64,000 nt of DNA from Zymobacter palmae (lineage in GTDB: Bacteria > Pseudomonadota > Gammaproteobacteria > Pseudomonadales > Halomonadaceae): the NCBI RefSeq assembly GCF_003610015.1, contig NZ_AP018933.1, positions 1,054,001 to 1,118,000 on the forward strand, read 5' to 3'. The position numbers and the translations under genes were made by a program. Below the pieces are notes generated by a model that saw only the letters and a program-made list of their open reading frames with translations, did no database searches and had not been told where the DNA came from. Positions within the stretch are counted from its first letter, which is position 1, and each line of letters opens with the position of its first letter. Below are positions 19,509 through 28,670 of the stretch, one piece after another.

Positions 19509-19537
19509 GGACCGGCTCGTCCTTCAAAAGAGCCGGT
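19509..19537 (-). terminator. Hairpin at the end of the RNase J-like gene
   Basis: GACCGGCTC and GAGCCGGTC form a perfect 9-bp stem just at the stop codon of the minus-strand gene and between the two convergent genes. The T-run is weak on both strands. Confidence 0.45.
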
Positions 19538-21180
19538 CAGGCGTGGGTGACGTCGAACAGGTCAAGATGTACAAAGCCTACCGCCATGCCGTTATCGAAC
19601 AGCCAGTGCTTCAAGGCATGCAGCAAGCGGTGACGCAAGTCGTCGATGTCGCGCTCGGTAGCGTCGGCAAGACGGTCATCCAGCCAGTCCAGCACACCGT
19701 CTTCATCCAGCTCGATACCCGGTGGCGGATCAATGACCGTGCGCCCTACGCGCTGCCAGCCATTGAGGTCGCTGCGCAGTGGTACGATCACCGTCAGAGC
19801 ATGGCGGGTACGGCGACGCACGCCCTGACGCTGAGCCTGTTGCTGTTCCATCAAGCGCGGCGTGAGCGTCAGCGTCTTGTGCAGCTGGATTTGCTGGCCG
19901 TTCCACTGCAGCCATTCGCCATCGACGGGGCAATGTTCGCCTTGGATTCCCATGGCGTTTGCCAATGTCAGATGAGCTTGTTGGTGTTCCAGAGTGCCGT
20001 GCACCGGCAGCAGATGCTGCGGTTCGACCCAGGTGTAGAACGTGCGTAGCTCATCCTGTGCGGGATGGCCCGAGGCGTGCAGGGTGGGAATGTGCTGTTC
20101 ATCAAGGACATTGATGTCGCGTAGGCGTAGTGCCTTGCATACGGCTCCGATCGCTTCTTCGTTGCCAGGGATGATCTTGGACGAGAAGATGACGCTATCG
20201 CCCGGTTCAAGGTCAAGGTCGCGGTGTCGCTGTTGGGCCATGCGGGCCACGGCTGCCTGTGGTTCGCCCTGACTGCCCGTCGCCAGTACCAAAACTTCTT
20301 CTTTGGGCAGATAGCCGACATCCTTCATGGGAACGGGCGTCGGGAAGTCGGTGAGGTAGCCCAGTACGCGTGCAATCTGAATCATGCGCTGCATGGCACG
20401 GCCCGCAATGGCGATGCGGCGCCCGCAGGCCTGAGCGGCCTGCGCCGCTGCGTGGATACGGGCCAAATTGCTGGCAAAACAGCTGACGACCACCCGCCCT
20501 TTGCATTGTGCGATGGTGTTCTTTAGCGTTTCAGCAACGACGGCCTCGCTAATGGAATGCCCCGGTTCCATCGCGTTGGTGGAGTCGCCTACGACCAGCG
20601 ATATAGGGGCCAAGGCGCGGAAGACTTCCTCGCTGCTGGCCGGCCCGAGCAGTGGCGCAGGGTCGATCTTCCAGTCGCCAGTGTGCAGTACGCGATGCGC
20701 TGGCGTGGTTAGCAGCAGCGCACAGCTTTCGGGAATGGAATGGGTGACCGGCAGCGAGCGCAGGGTGAATTCACCTGCTTCGAAGGCTTCGCCAGGCTGG
20801 AATGTCTTGATGGCATGCGTCGAAAGACCGCGCTCCGAGAAGCGGTAGCGCAGCATGGCGGCGACTAATGGCGTGGCCCAGATCGCGCACCCCCAGTGCG
20901 GCCAGAGCCATGTGATGGCACCGATATGATCTTCGTGGCCGTGCGTGATGACGAGTGCGTCAGGCGTGATGCCTTCCTTGACAAGAGGTGCGATATCCGG
21001 CATCTGAACAGGGGTGCCCGGTAGGTCCTTTCGCAGCGCCATACCGCAGTCGATAGCCACCCAGGACGACGCATGGCCGTAGAGCGTCAGGTTCATGCCT
21101 ATTTCGCCGCAGCCTCCCAGAAAGAGGATATCGAGCGGTGGGCGTTGACGTGGACGTATCTGTACCTGAGGTCGGTTCAT
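19537..21180 (-). CDS. RNase J-like metallo-beta-lactamase/beta-CASP ribonuclease
   Basis: 547 aa from the ATG at 21180 (MNRPQVQIRPRQRPPLDILFLGG). The zinc site is the metallo-beta-lactamase motif HGHEDH in VITHGHEDHIGA. Further blocks are LPVTHSIPES, LHTGDWKIDP, GDSTN, and the beta-CASP region (VVSCFASNLARIHA, LATGSQGEP, FSSKIIPGNE, HASGHP, PVHG). These match the RNase J family of 5'-3' exo/endoribonucleases rather than simple hydrolases. RNase J is typical of Gram-positives and rarer in gammaproteobacteria. No strong ribosome binding site precedes 21180; an in-frame ATG at 21240 would add 20 residues. Divergent from purU. Confidence 0.85.
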   Translation of the reverse strand: MNRPQVQIRPRQRPPLDILFLGGCGEIGMNLTLYGHASSWVAIDCGMALRKDLPGTPVQMPDIAPLVKEGITPDALVITHGHEDHIGAITWLWPHWGCAIWATPLVAAMLRYRFSERGLSTHAIKTFQPGEAFEAGEFTLRSLPVTHSIPESCALLLTTPAHRVLHTGDWKIDPAPLLGPASSEEVFRALAPISLVVGDSTNAMEPGHSISEAVVAETLKNTIAQCKGRVVVSCFASNLARIHAAAQAAQACGRRIAIAGRAMQRMIQIARVLGYLTDFPTPVPMKDVGYLPKEEVLVLATGSQGEPQAAVARMAQQRHRDLDLEPGDSVIFSSKIIPGNEEAIGAVCKALRLRDINVLDEQHIPTLHASGHPAQDELRTFYTWVEPQHLLPVHGTLEHQQAHLTLANAMGIQGEHCPVDGEWLQWNGQQIQLHKTLTLTPRLMEQQQAQRQGVRRRTRHALTVIVPLRSDLNGWQRVGRTVIDPPPGIELDEDGVLDWLDDRLADATERDIDDLRHRLLHALKHWLFDNGMAVGFVHLDLFDVTHA

Positions 21181-21383
21181 TGTGCTGTCTATCGGCAAAG
21201 GGTGTTCCAATATACCTGACTCGGCAGGTTCCGGCAGCATTGATTGCCCGTACGCAAGTGCGGGGATATTCGTTACACTTTATGTAAGGTCGCCAGAAGC
21301 AACGGCTTATAGAAGCATTGCTCCTTGCACAACATCAATGTCATGGATCGTTGATCCCGTTTATTTCGCAGGCCTTGTTCATC

Positions 21384-22229
21384 ATGTCTCATACCTATCG
21401 CTTGATCGTTTCCTGTCCTGACCGTGTGGGTATCGTTGCGCGCGTTTCTGGTTTTATTGCCGAACACGGCGGCTCCATTCTCGAAGCGGCTCAGCACTCC
21501 GATGTCATCGAAAACCGTTTCTTCATGCGCTACGAAATCGCATTCGAGTGCGATGCTGAGCATATCCGTCAGGGCTTTGCCCCCATTGCCGAAGAGTTCG
21601 GTATGAAGTGGCGTTTGCATGACGTGGCCGAACGCCCGCGCGTTGTCGTGATGGTTTCCAAGATGGCGCACTGCTTGGTCGATCTGCTGTACCAGAATGC
21701 GACAGGTGAATTGCCGGGCGATATCGTGGCCGTCATTTCCAACCACGACGACCTGCGCGGAATGACGGAATGGCATAATATTCCCTTCCATCACGTGGCA
21801 GTGGACAAAGACAACAAGCAACCTGCTTTCGACAAGGTTGCTGAACTGGTCGACAGCTACAACTGCGATACATTGGTGCTGGCGCGTTACATGCAGATTT
21901 TGCCGCCGGTGCTGTGCGAGCGCTATCGTGGCCGAGTCATCAATATTCATCATAGCTTCTTGCCGTCCTTTGTGGGTGCGCGTCCCTATCACCAAGCCTA
22001 TGATCGTGGTGTCAAACTGATCGGAGCTACCTGCCACTACGTTACGGAAGTGCTGGATGCGGGTCCCATCATCGAACAGGATATTCAGCGTGTAACGCAT
22101 ACCTGCCTGCCGGATGATCTTGTCCGTTTGGGGCGCGATGTCGAACGCCGCGTGCTGACGCGCGGTCTGCATTGGCATCTCGAAGACCGCGTACTGTTGA
22201 ACGGTAATCGTACGGTTGTATTTAGCTAA
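21384..22229 (+). CDS. purU: Formyltetrahydrofolate deformylase
   Basis: 281 aa, the size of E. coli PurU. Hydrolyses 10-formyl-THF to formate and THF, feeding formate to PurT and balancing one-carbon pools. An N-terminal ACT domain (SCPDRVGIVARVSGFIAEHGGSI) is followed by the formyltransferase-like catalytic domain with VSKMAHCL, the NHDDLR block, LARYMQILP, NIHHSFLPSF and the DAGPIIEQD segment. The ATG at 21384 is chosen because the ACT domain begins there; the frame is open further upstream without conserved sequence. Confidence 0.95.
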   Translation: MSHTYRLIVSCPDRVGIVARVSGFIAEHGGSILEAAQHSDVIENRFFMRYEIAFECDAEHIRQGFAPIAEEFGMKWRLHDVAERPRVVVMVSKMAHCLVDLLYQNATGELPGDIVAVISNHDDLRGMTEWHNIPFHHVAVDKDNKQPAFDKVAELVDSYNCDTLVLARYMQILPPVLCERYRGRVINIHHSFLPSFVGARPYHQAYDRGVKLIGATCHYVTEVLDAGPIIEQDIQRVTHTCLPDDLVRLGRDVERRVLTRGLHWHLEDRVLLNGNRTVVFS

Positions 22230-22270
22230 CACCCTCGCGTTTGCTGTTACGGGTCGCGCAAGGTAAAAGA

Positions 22271-22324
22271 AGAGAAGGCGCCACGGTGGAATGCTTCACA
22301 GTGGCGCCTTCTCTGTCTGTCTTG
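22271..22324 (+). terminator. Terminator after purU
   Basis: Stem AGAGAAGGCGCCAC / GTGGCGCCTTCTCT around a 16-nt loop, followed by GTCTGTCTT (modest U-tract). Confidence 0.7.
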
Positions 22325-22846
22325 ATGCTGACATGGTTGCGTCGACCTTGTTCGAAAAATGACGTGTGTCACTGCTCAACCTCTTTTCATTTCTCTTCCA
22401 TAATATCTATCCGTGCATACTGCCTAATGGTCGACGGCCTAACGCTATTTTCTTTTGTTGGTTCGGATTTCGTTCGTACAACATTTTTAACTGAGAAACT
22501 CTCTGTCGAAGGAGGATCTGGTGGGTAGTAGATCGGCTGTATCTGATGACTGAGGAGCGTTACTTGCTTCGTTATGGTGCGGAGCGTGATATGTCATACG
22601 TGCAGCAACGCCCAGAGGCTATGTGGTAGCTTCGTGAGCGAAAGTAAAGGCGGCAGCATGGATTGGTATTGAGCTAATGAGTTATGCCTATCCCTATTCC
22701 TATATAAAAAGGTAAACAGACTGAATGGCCGACGTTTTTTGTTGAGTCAGTTGATCTTCGTTTTCTCGGCAGTGCAGTAACCTTTACTTATATATAGGTA
22801 AATAATAAAAGCGTTTATGAAGTGATGAATAGTGCAGAGTCGTCTC
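22325..22846. other. Gene-free stretch between purU and dinB
   Basis: About 520 bp without a credible coding region on either strand. AT-rich toward dinB, with a small dyad TTTAC...GTAAA near 22790. No tRNA or repeat recognised. Confidence 0.5.
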
Positions 22847-23905
22847 CTATGCGCCGCCCGTAGGGAACAGCGATAGCTGATGGGGATCATCCTGTTCCGC
22901 TAACCGTACTCCCACGCCTAACAGTCTCACCGGGCGGCTGCGGCGTTGCCAAGCCTGCTCGAACAGTTCGCGAAAGCGGCTATCGGTCATCTGGTGATCC
23001 AGCGTTTCCATGGTGGTGTGAGTGAAGTCGTCAAAACGAATCTTGACGAAGAGCTTGCGCAGGCGAGGGGAGCCGTGATGAGCGACGCGCTCCTGCAGGC
23101 GTGTAATCAGTAGTTGAAGTGCTTGCCAGCAGTCATCTTGCCCGATGATATCCTGAGGGTAGGTGGTTTCGACGCTGATGGATTTGCGGACATGTACGCT
23201 TTCCACCGGGCGTTCATCTACTCCACGGGCAAGTTCATAGAGGCGCTGACCGAACCGCCCAAATCGATCCAGCAATATGGACAGAGGCACATCGCGCAAC
23301 TGCAAGCAGGTGGTGATGCCCATGTCTTCAAGACGACCGCGAGTGCTGGGGCCGACGCCCGGCAGATACCGGACGTCAAGCGCTGCGATGAAGTCATCAC
23401 ATTCGCTGGGAGTAAGCACGAACAGGCCGTCGGGTTTTCGCCAATCGCTGGCAATCTTGGCGAGAAAGCGGTTGGGAGCAACACCCACCGATACTGTGAT
23501 ACCGGTGCGGGCCTTGATGGTGTGTTTCAGCCATTGCGCCATCCAAGTGCCGCTTCCCTTGAAGCGCTCGACATCGCTGATGTCCAGATAGGCTTCATCG
23601 AGCGACAGCGGTTCGACGATATCGGTGAGCTCGTGGAAGATGGCCTGGATCTGGCGTGACACGGCACGGTAGCGGGGAAAGTCTGGACGAATGACCTTGA
23701 GCTGAGGGCATAGGCGTAGAGCGTGAGCGGTCGGCATGGCAGAGCGAACACCGTAGCGACGGGCGACATAATTGCTGGTGGCGATAACGCCGCGCTGGTC
23801 GGCCTGGCCGCCGATGGCAATGGGCACGTTGGCCAATGACGGGTTGTCGCGCATTTCTACGGCAGCATAAAAACAATCACAGTCGACATGCAGTATCTTT
23901 CTCAT
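22847..23905 (-). CDS. dinB: DNA polymerase IV (Y family)
   Basis: 352 aa translesion polymerase. Catalytic carboxylates lie in HVDCDCFYAAVE and SLDEAYLD. RGVIATSNYVARRYGVRSAMP, a SVGVAPNRFLAKIASDWRKP-type motif and the helix-hairpin-helix LPGVGPSTRGRLEDMGI are all present. The C-terminus carries QLSLFP, a canonical beta-clamp binding peptide. The start is the ATG at 23905 (MRKILHVDCD); a GTG three codons earlier is less likely. A LexA-box-like sequence 26 bp upstream suggests SOS control. Single-gene unit. Confidence 0.95.
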   Translation of the reverse strand: MRKILHVDCDCFYAAVEMRDNPSLANVPIAIGGQADQRGVIATSNYVARRYGVRSAMPTAHALRLCPQLKVIRPDFPRYRAVSRQIQAIFHELTDIVEPLSLDEAYLDISDVERFKGSGTWMAQWLKHTIKARTGITVSVGVAPNRFLAKIASDWRKPDGLFVLTPSECDDFIAALDVRYLPGVGPSTRGRLEDMGITTCLQLRDVPLSILLDRFGRFGQRLYELARGVDERPVESVHVRKSISVETTYPQDIIGQDDCWQALQLLITRLQERVAHHGSPRLRKLFVKIRFDDFTHTTMETLDHQMTDSRFRELFEQAWQRRSRPVRLLGVGVRLAEQDDPHQLSLFPTGGA

Positions 23906-23931
23906 GATGACCACGGTTTTTTAAAAAGAAG

Positions 23932-23947
23932 GTGTATATATAACCAG
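23932..23947 (-). promoter_or_regulatory. Candidate LexA (SOS) box of dinB
   Basis: On the minus strand CTGGTTATATATACAC: CTG, ten AT-rich bases, then CAC, against the consensus CTG-N10-CAG with a TATATATA centre. There is one mismatch in the second half-site. The position, 26 bp before the dinB start, fits promoter overlap. Confidence 0.6.
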
Positions 23948-24424
23948 TATCCGGTAATAGCGGTATCATGGCAAGACGCTTTGGCGAAGGCAGTAGGGAA
24001 AAAGTTATAATAAGGTATCGAGTAGTAAGTTTCTGTGATTGCCGTTGTGGCTGCATATCGAATCAGGGAAAGTAAGTGGTTATGTGTTCCTTGATGAAAA
24101 TAGATCAATGTTGGACTGATGCTCAAAAAGTGAGGATGGAATTTCAAAAAAGTACAACCGGGATTTTGTCAGGATTTTGAAAAATGCATTAAGAGAAGCT
24201 ATTCTTGATTGCATGCAGGAGATTCCTGTCATAAATTTAGGAAGTACACTAGGCGAAGTCAGAAATTATGCTGTATACTTCTCCTCGCCCTGAACGAAGT
24301 TGCAGATATACGTACCGCATGTTGGTGTCATTACGTACATTGATATGAAGGCTACTTTGCTTCTCTGCCCTATCGTTCGACAAGATTCCGATTAGTGAAT
24401 GTCCCCTTTTTCTGGAGTAACGCT
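23948..24424. other. Intergenic region between dinB and mvaT
   Basis: About 480 bp, AT-rich, without a gene. It presumably contains divergent promoters; MvaT-type silencers usually autoregulate from such AT-rich DNA. Confidence 0.45.
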
Positions 24425-24799
24425 ATGTCCCTGCTTACTGATTACACGCTTAAACAGCAACAGATCGAACAACTCAAAACTGAACTGCAGAAACTCGAAC
24501 AAGACGAACGTCTTAAAAACGAGATCGAGTTCAAAAACCGTCTTGAAGCACTGATGAAAGACTACGGTAAAAGCGCTCGCGACGTCATCGCTACGCTGGA
24601 TCCGCGCGGTGAAGTTGCTAACCGTGAAGCAACCAAAGGCGGCAAAGCGGCAGGCACTCGTCGCAAACGTAAGCTGAAAGTCTACAGCAACCCGCACAAT
24701 GGTGAAGTCATCGAAACTCGCGGTGGCAACCACAAGCAGCTGAAAGAATGGAAAGAGCAGTACGGCAGCGACGTTGTCGAAAGCTGGCTGCAGAGCTGA
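24425..24799 (+). CDS. mvaT: MvaT/MvaU-family H-NS-like silencer
   Basis: 124 aa nucleoid protein that binds AT-rich (often foreign) DNA and silences it. The N-terminal 60 residues form a charged coiled coil for oligomerisation (QQQIEQLKTELQKLEQDERLK). A basic linker (GTRRKRKLK) and the DNA-binding domain with YSNPHNGEVIETRGGNHKQL follow, including the RGGN minor-groove element and the final W (VESWLQS). The ATG at 24425 follows TGGAGT by 7 nt. The AT-rich island at 52-56 kb is the kind of DNA it would bind. A strong terminator follows. Confidence 0.92.
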   Translation: MSLLTDYTLKQQQIEQLKTELQKLEQDERLKNEIEFKNRLEALMKDYGKSARDVIATLDPRGEVANREATKGGKAAGTRRKRKLKVYSNPHNGEVIETRGGNHKQLKEWKEQYGSDVVESWLQS

Positions 24800-24825
24800 T
24801 TACCTGTTTAAGGTAATCCCTGCTC

Positions 24826-24860
24826 AAAAAGAGACCCTGCATTGCAGGGTCTCTTTTTTT
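24826..24860 (+). terminator. Terminator after mvaT
   Basis: GAGACCCTGC / GCAGGGTCTC stem with a short loop, flanked by five A and followed by seven T. A strong intrinsic terminator. Confidence 0.95.
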
Positions 24861-25465
24861 ATGCAATATCACTCCGTCTCGTTTCATCAGTAGGGTGTTC
24901 TATTCAACGCACTGCTATTACGTTCTACCTGACACGAGAACATAGCGTTATGCTATTTATGCATCAGAGAGAGGATAAGCGCTATTTAATCTGTATCGAT
25001 CATTAACGATACCTGCGGACTTATGCCTATGCGTTGCGTATGGCAGATCCGCATGGTGTGTTGTGTAATGGTGCAATTGAGGCAACGCGTACGCCATTAA
25101 CATAAGAGAAGGCTAAGGTTATGGTGATATGTGCATAGGAGATCTAAATTTGCAGTGCCTCGCCACGTTTCTTGACATATCTCAAGATAAATCAGCTCAC
25201 CCATATGTCACTTCCTGCCTTTAGCGCTTATTGCTTGCCTAGTTATCGTTGTGGCGTGCATTTTCCTGCGCTTTCAATTAAGGCTTAAATTCTTGCACAT
25301 TCCTTTTCCATGTACCATTCACCGTTGCTTAATAGCGTTCCAGCCATAGGTATCGCCACAGGACTTTCTCTTAAAGATGGTCATGAGGGGTGCAATAGCG
25401 CGTAATGGGACGGTGCCCCTTGGGGATGCCCGCTTAAAAGGGAAGGGCGCCGTTATTAGCGTGGA
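24861..25465. other. Gene-free stretch between mvaT and flhC
   Basis: About 600 bp with no supported gene on either strand. Near 25410-25430 a short GC hairpin (CCCC/GGGG arms) could end the flhDC transcript, but it lacks a T-run. Confidence 0.45.
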
Positions 25466-25990
25466 TTATGTGTGTAGTTGTTTTGAACGGTGTCGATAGC
25501 CCGCATGTGAGGGCGTATGGCAGATACCACAGGTAAAGTTGTTGCTGGGTTGATAAGCGGCACTGATATAGCAGGCCTGGCAGCGGTGGCAGGGTGTCAG
25601 CTGCAGTATCTGGCTGCGGCAGAAGCGCAGCAGTGTCCATGCGCGTGCCATGCTTAATAGCGTCTCGCTGTCGTCGAAGCAGGCCAGCTCTGACAGATAG
25701 TGGCGATAGGCGGCAGTCAAACGCTCGGGTGCGGTCAGCTTAGTCCTCATCAGGTCGACATAGAGGTTGGCGAACAGCGAGGCGTGAATGTTGGGACGCC
25801 ACTGCAGGAACCAGTCTGCTGAGAAGGGCAGTACACCTCTGGGCGGGCGTTGGCCTGTATGCTCAATGTACATGCGGCGTAGCATGGGGACACTCAACCC
25901 CGTTTCCAGCGCAATGATGCTAACGGGGGTATTCAGCTCGACGAATTGCAGGGCCACCTGTGTTTGGTGGCAACGGCGTAGCAAGCTCAT
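25466..25990 (-). CDS. flhC: Flagellar master regulator subunit FlhC
   Basis: 174 aa. Forms the FlhD4C2 activator with FlhD that switches on class II flagellar operons. It matches FlhC in GVLPFSADWFLQWRPNIHASLFANLY and ARAWTLLRFCRSQILQLTPC. The zinc site is CHRC...CGIC, corresponding to the two CxxC pairs of E. coli FlhC. The start ATG (25990) overlaps the flhD stop (ATGA). Slightly shorter at the C-terminus than the E. coli protein (192 aa). Confidence 0.9.
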   Translation of the reverse strand: MSLLRRCHQTQVALQFVELNTPVSIIALETGLSVPMLRRMYIEHTGQRPPRGVLPFSADWFLQWRPNIHASLFANLYVDLMRTKLTAPERLTAAYRHYLSELACFDDSETLLSMARAWTLLRFCRSQILQLTPCHRCQACYISAAYQPSNNFTCGICHTPSHAGYRHRSKQLHT

Positions 25991-26343
25991 GTCGCGTCTC
26001 CCCACAGTACATCAAGTGTTGCATTCTTGCCGTGCTCATGGTGGCGCTGAGAGGCTTTCAGAATGGCGGCGTGGGCACGGTGCGCATCCACCAAGTGAGC
26101 GGGTGCCTGCAGTCGTTGTCGGAGCTGATCGGCGTTGGTGATGGTGAAATCGCACAGCATGCGGTGTGTATTGCTGAGATTGACTAGCTGATGGCTATCG
26201 AGCGAGACCAATAGATCAGCGATCTCTTCACTGATATTGAAGACATAGCGTGCCTTCAGTGGATCGGTAAGCAGCTGGTGCTGCAGCATGGAAAGGTAAT
26301 GAAAATTAAATGAAATGATCTCGTGTTGTACCGACATGAGCAT
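25987..26343 (-). CDS. flhD: Flagellar master regulator subunit FlhD
   Basis: 118 aa, close to E. coli FlhD (116). Alpha-helical, with the family pattern SFNFHYLSMLQHQLLTDPLKARYVFNISEEIADLLVSL then LSNTHRMLCDF. The ATG at 26343 lies 9 nt after AGGAG; the frame is open to 26544, but that part has no FlhD similarity. No other flagellar gene lies in the window, so the master operon is isolated from its target genes. It suggests a peritrichous, enterobacterial-style flagellar hierarchy. Confidence 0.88.
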   Translation of the reverse strand: MLMSVQHEIISFNFHYLSMLQHQLLTDPLKARYVFNISEEIADLLVSLDSHQLVNLSNTHRMLCDFTITNADQLRQRLQAPAHLVDAHRAHAAILKASQRHHEHGKNATLDVLWGDAT

Positions 26344-26534
26344 GGCATGTGGCTCCTTTGTTATGGTGCGAGATGGTGGCATGCCATAAAAATGGCATGC
26401 TGACAGTCGGTCTTTCTGTTCATGCCCCCAAGGGTGATATGCTAGCGTTGAGTCTATGAACCTAGGGGTGAGCTGCCTCGTTGAGAGCAGCTTTCCAGAT
26501 AGTGCGTTGATGGTTAAGGAATACCCTGCTTGTG

Positions 26535-27104
26535 ATGTCATCATTACCGAGTTTGTCCCCCCTCCCTTTTATATTCGTCCGCCACGGTGAAACGTTTTAC
26601 AATTTTGAAAAACGCGTGGCAGGAAGCCGCAACGTACCGCTGACTCCGAAAGGGGAAGCGCAGGCCTTGAATGCGCGTCAGGTGCTCACGGATATCGCTG
26701 ACCCTTTCGTGGTTTCCAGTACGCTGGATAGGGCAATCAAGACGGCACGCATCGCGATGCCGGATCATGAGCCGATGACGTTGGCGGGGCTATGCGAGCG
26801 CGACTGGGGGCCCTTGCAAGGCAACTCTATTCCGGACCAGATGCCGTACGTTGAAGCGGTCGACGGTGTCGAGTCATGGGAAGATTTTCAGACACGTGTC
26901 ATCAACGCCATTAACGAGGCGCAACGGCTGGCACAGGGGCGTCCTGTCATTATCTTTGCGCATGCGGGAGTGTTTCGCGTGGTGAGGATGGCAACGCAAG
27001 GGCATCTTGAAGGCAAGCGCCTCCCTAACGCGTCACCGGTCAAGCTGCTGCCTGCTGGCGATACATGGGAAATGATTCCCTTGCAGCCCGAAGACTGGGC
27101 GTGA
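26535..27104 (+). CDS. Histidine phosphatase family protein
   Basis: 189 aa phosphoglycerate-mutase-like phosphatase. The phosphorylated histidine lies in VRHGET (near residue 18), the second catalytic histidine in IIFAHAGVFR, and SSTLDRAIKTA supplies the conserved arginine. Metabolite phosphatases and SixA/CobC-like members share these features, so the substrate is unknown. The ATG at 26535 is preceded by AAGGA; a GTG one codon earlier is possible. Divergent from flhD. Confidence 0.8.
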   Translation: MSSLPSLSPLPFIFVRHGETFYNFEKRVAGSRNVPLTPKGEAQALNARQVLTDIADPFVVSSTLDRAIKTARIAMPDHEPMTLAGLCERDWGPLQGNSIPDQMPYVEAVDGVESWEDFQTRVINAINEAQRLAQGRPVIIFAHAGVFRVVRMATQGHLEGKRLPNASPVKLLPAGDTWEMIPLQPEDWA

Positions 27105-27268
27105 GGTCTTGTTGTTACCTGATAGATCCTACTGTATTGGTCGGGTAATAATGCCTATCCTGTGGAATCTGAAATGTTCTACGCTGAATATCGAGCGTGA
27201 ACTTACAGGCTGAATGCTGTCAGAGCGTATGAAGGCGCTTATTCTCAAGGTACGCAAGGAGGTGTTCC

Positions 27269-27700
27269 ATGACGATCAAGAAAGTCGGTTCTGCACACTG
27301 GGCGGGTAACATCAAGGAAGGTAAAGGTGCAGTGTCCACTGAAAGTGGTGCGCTGAAGGATCAGCCGTATGGGTTCAACACGCGCTTCGAAGGCAAACCG
27401 GGCACCAACCCTGAAGAGCTGCTGGGTGCTGCCCATGCGGGCTGCTTCTCAATGGCGCTGTCGCTGATGCTGGGTAATGAAGGCCTGACGCCGGACAGTA
27501 TCGACACCAAGGCAACCGTCTCGCTTGATAAGAAAGGGGATGGTTTCGCCATTACCGCGGTGCATCTGGACGTCGAAGCACGCATTCCGGGCACCGATGC
27601 CGCTACCTTCGAGCGCATTGCCACTCAAGCCAAAGAAGGCTGTCCGGTATCGCAGCTGTTTGACACGACAATCACTATGTCGGCGCGCTTGGTCAACTGA
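27269..27700 (+). CDS. osmC: Osmotically inducible peroxiredoxin OsmC
   Basis: 143 aa, the same length as E. coli OsmC and colinear with it throughout. It reduces organic hydroperoxides with a pair of cysteines: C59 in AAHAGCFSMALSLML and C125 in KEGCPVSQ. The start is strongly supported by AAGGAGGT 6 nt before the ATG. Single-gene unit with a terminator. Confidence 0.96.
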   Translation: MTIKKVGSAHWAGNIKEGKGAVSTESGALKDQPYGFNTRFEGKPGTNPEELLGAAHAGCFSMALSLMLGNEGLTPDSIDTKATVSLDKKGDGFAITAVHLDVEARIPGTDAATFERIATQAKEGCPVSQLFDTTITMSARLVN

Positions 27701-27720
27701 TCCACTGCGTGGCCATCTGT

Positions 27721-27760
27721 AAGCCCCCTCGCCATATATTGGCGAGGGGGCTTCGTCTAT
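27721..27760 (+). terminator. Terminator after osmC
   Basis: AAGCCCCCTCGCCA / TGGCGAGGGGGCTT, a perfect 14-bp stem with a 5-nt loop, then CGTCTAT. Placed between convergent genes, so possibly bidirectional. Confidence 0.8.
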
Positions 27761-27803
27761 CTGGAAGGTTGGCTTACTGGATTACGGGAGCGCACGTGGG
27801 AAG

Positions 27804-28670
27804 CTATTCGACATCAAGAGGCTGGCGGCGAGCAGGGGCAGGCCATGCTTGATCCAACAGAGCGGTGTCTTCAGGCGGCAGTGTGATATCCAATGCTGCT
27901 ACATTGTCATCAATATGATCTGGGTGAACGGCTTTGGGAATCGCAATAACGCTGCGCTGGCCGTGCTGTTCGCGGATTACCCATGCCAGCAGGATCTGTT
28001 GAGGTGTCACGCCGTGACGTTGGGCGACGTCGACGACGGCTGGTGAGCTCATCAGATGCTGACGCAGTCGACCACCCTGTGCCAGCGGGCAGTATGCCAT
28101 CATGGGCAGGCGACGTTCACGTAGCAGAGGCAGTAGGCGGTATTCGACACCGCGAGACCCGAGGTGGTAGAGCACCTGATCGGTCTGACACAGTGCGCCA
28201 TTGTCATGTTGCCACCACGCTTCCATCTCCCGATCGTCCAGATTGGAGACGCCGTATCCTTTAATCTTGCCCGCTTGTTGAAGGTGCATGAACCCTTCAA
28301 TGATCTCATCGATTGGCGTGCTGGAGCCCCAGTGAAGCAGGTAGCAGTCGATCGCGTCGATATTCAGGCGACGCAGGCTGCGATCGCAGGCCTTGATCAT
28401 CTCCTTACGCGATGCGTTGTGCGGGTAGACCTTGCTGACGATAAAAGCCTCATCTCGCCGACCTTCCAAGGCGGCGCCTACCACTTCTTCCGCGCCGCCT
28501 TCACCGTACATTTCTGCCGTATCGATCAGTGTCAGCCCGCGGTCCAGTCCATGCTGCAGCGCCGCGATTTCGGCCTTTCGCTGTGAGGGGTCTTCGCCCA
28601 TCTTCCATGTGCCTTGCCCGATGGCGGGTAATACCGTGCCGTCGGGCCATTGAAGGGTAATGGATGCCAT
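27804..28670 (-). CDS. yeaE: Aldo/keto reductase (YeaE-like)
   Basis: 288 aa NADPH-dependent reductase; close relatives reduce methylglyoxal. The complete aldo/keto reductase tetrad is visible: D50 and Y55 in LIDTAEMYGEGG, K80 in VSKVYPHN, and H113 in CYLLHWGSS. YHLGSRGVEY and AIPKA are also as in YeaE. Start MASITLQWPDG at 28670, with GGAGAGG upstream. A monocistronic stress or detoxification gene next to osmC. Confidence 0.88.
   Translation of the reverse strand: MASITLQWPDGTVLPAIGQGTWKMGEDPSQRKAEIAALQHGLDRGLTLIDTAEMYGEGGAEEVVGAALEGRRDEAFIVSKVYPHNASRKEMIKACDRSLRRLNIDAIDCYLLHWGSSTPIDEIIEGFMHLQQAGKIKGYGVSNLDDREMEAWWQHDNGALCQTDQVLYHLGSRGVEYRLLPLLRERRLPMMAYCPLAQGGRLRQHLMSSPAVVDVAQRHGVTPQQILLAWVIREQHGQRSVIAIPKAVHPDHIDDNVAALDITLPPEDTALLDQAWPAPARRQPLDVE

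Noticed and set aside
19391-20049. Plus-strand frames of 80 and 168 codons
   Set aside because: Antisense shadows of the RNase J-like gene, whose motifs are unambiguous.
21273-22232. 319-codon minus-strand frame opposite purU
   Set aside because: Purely an antisense frame; purU on the plus strand has all family motifs.
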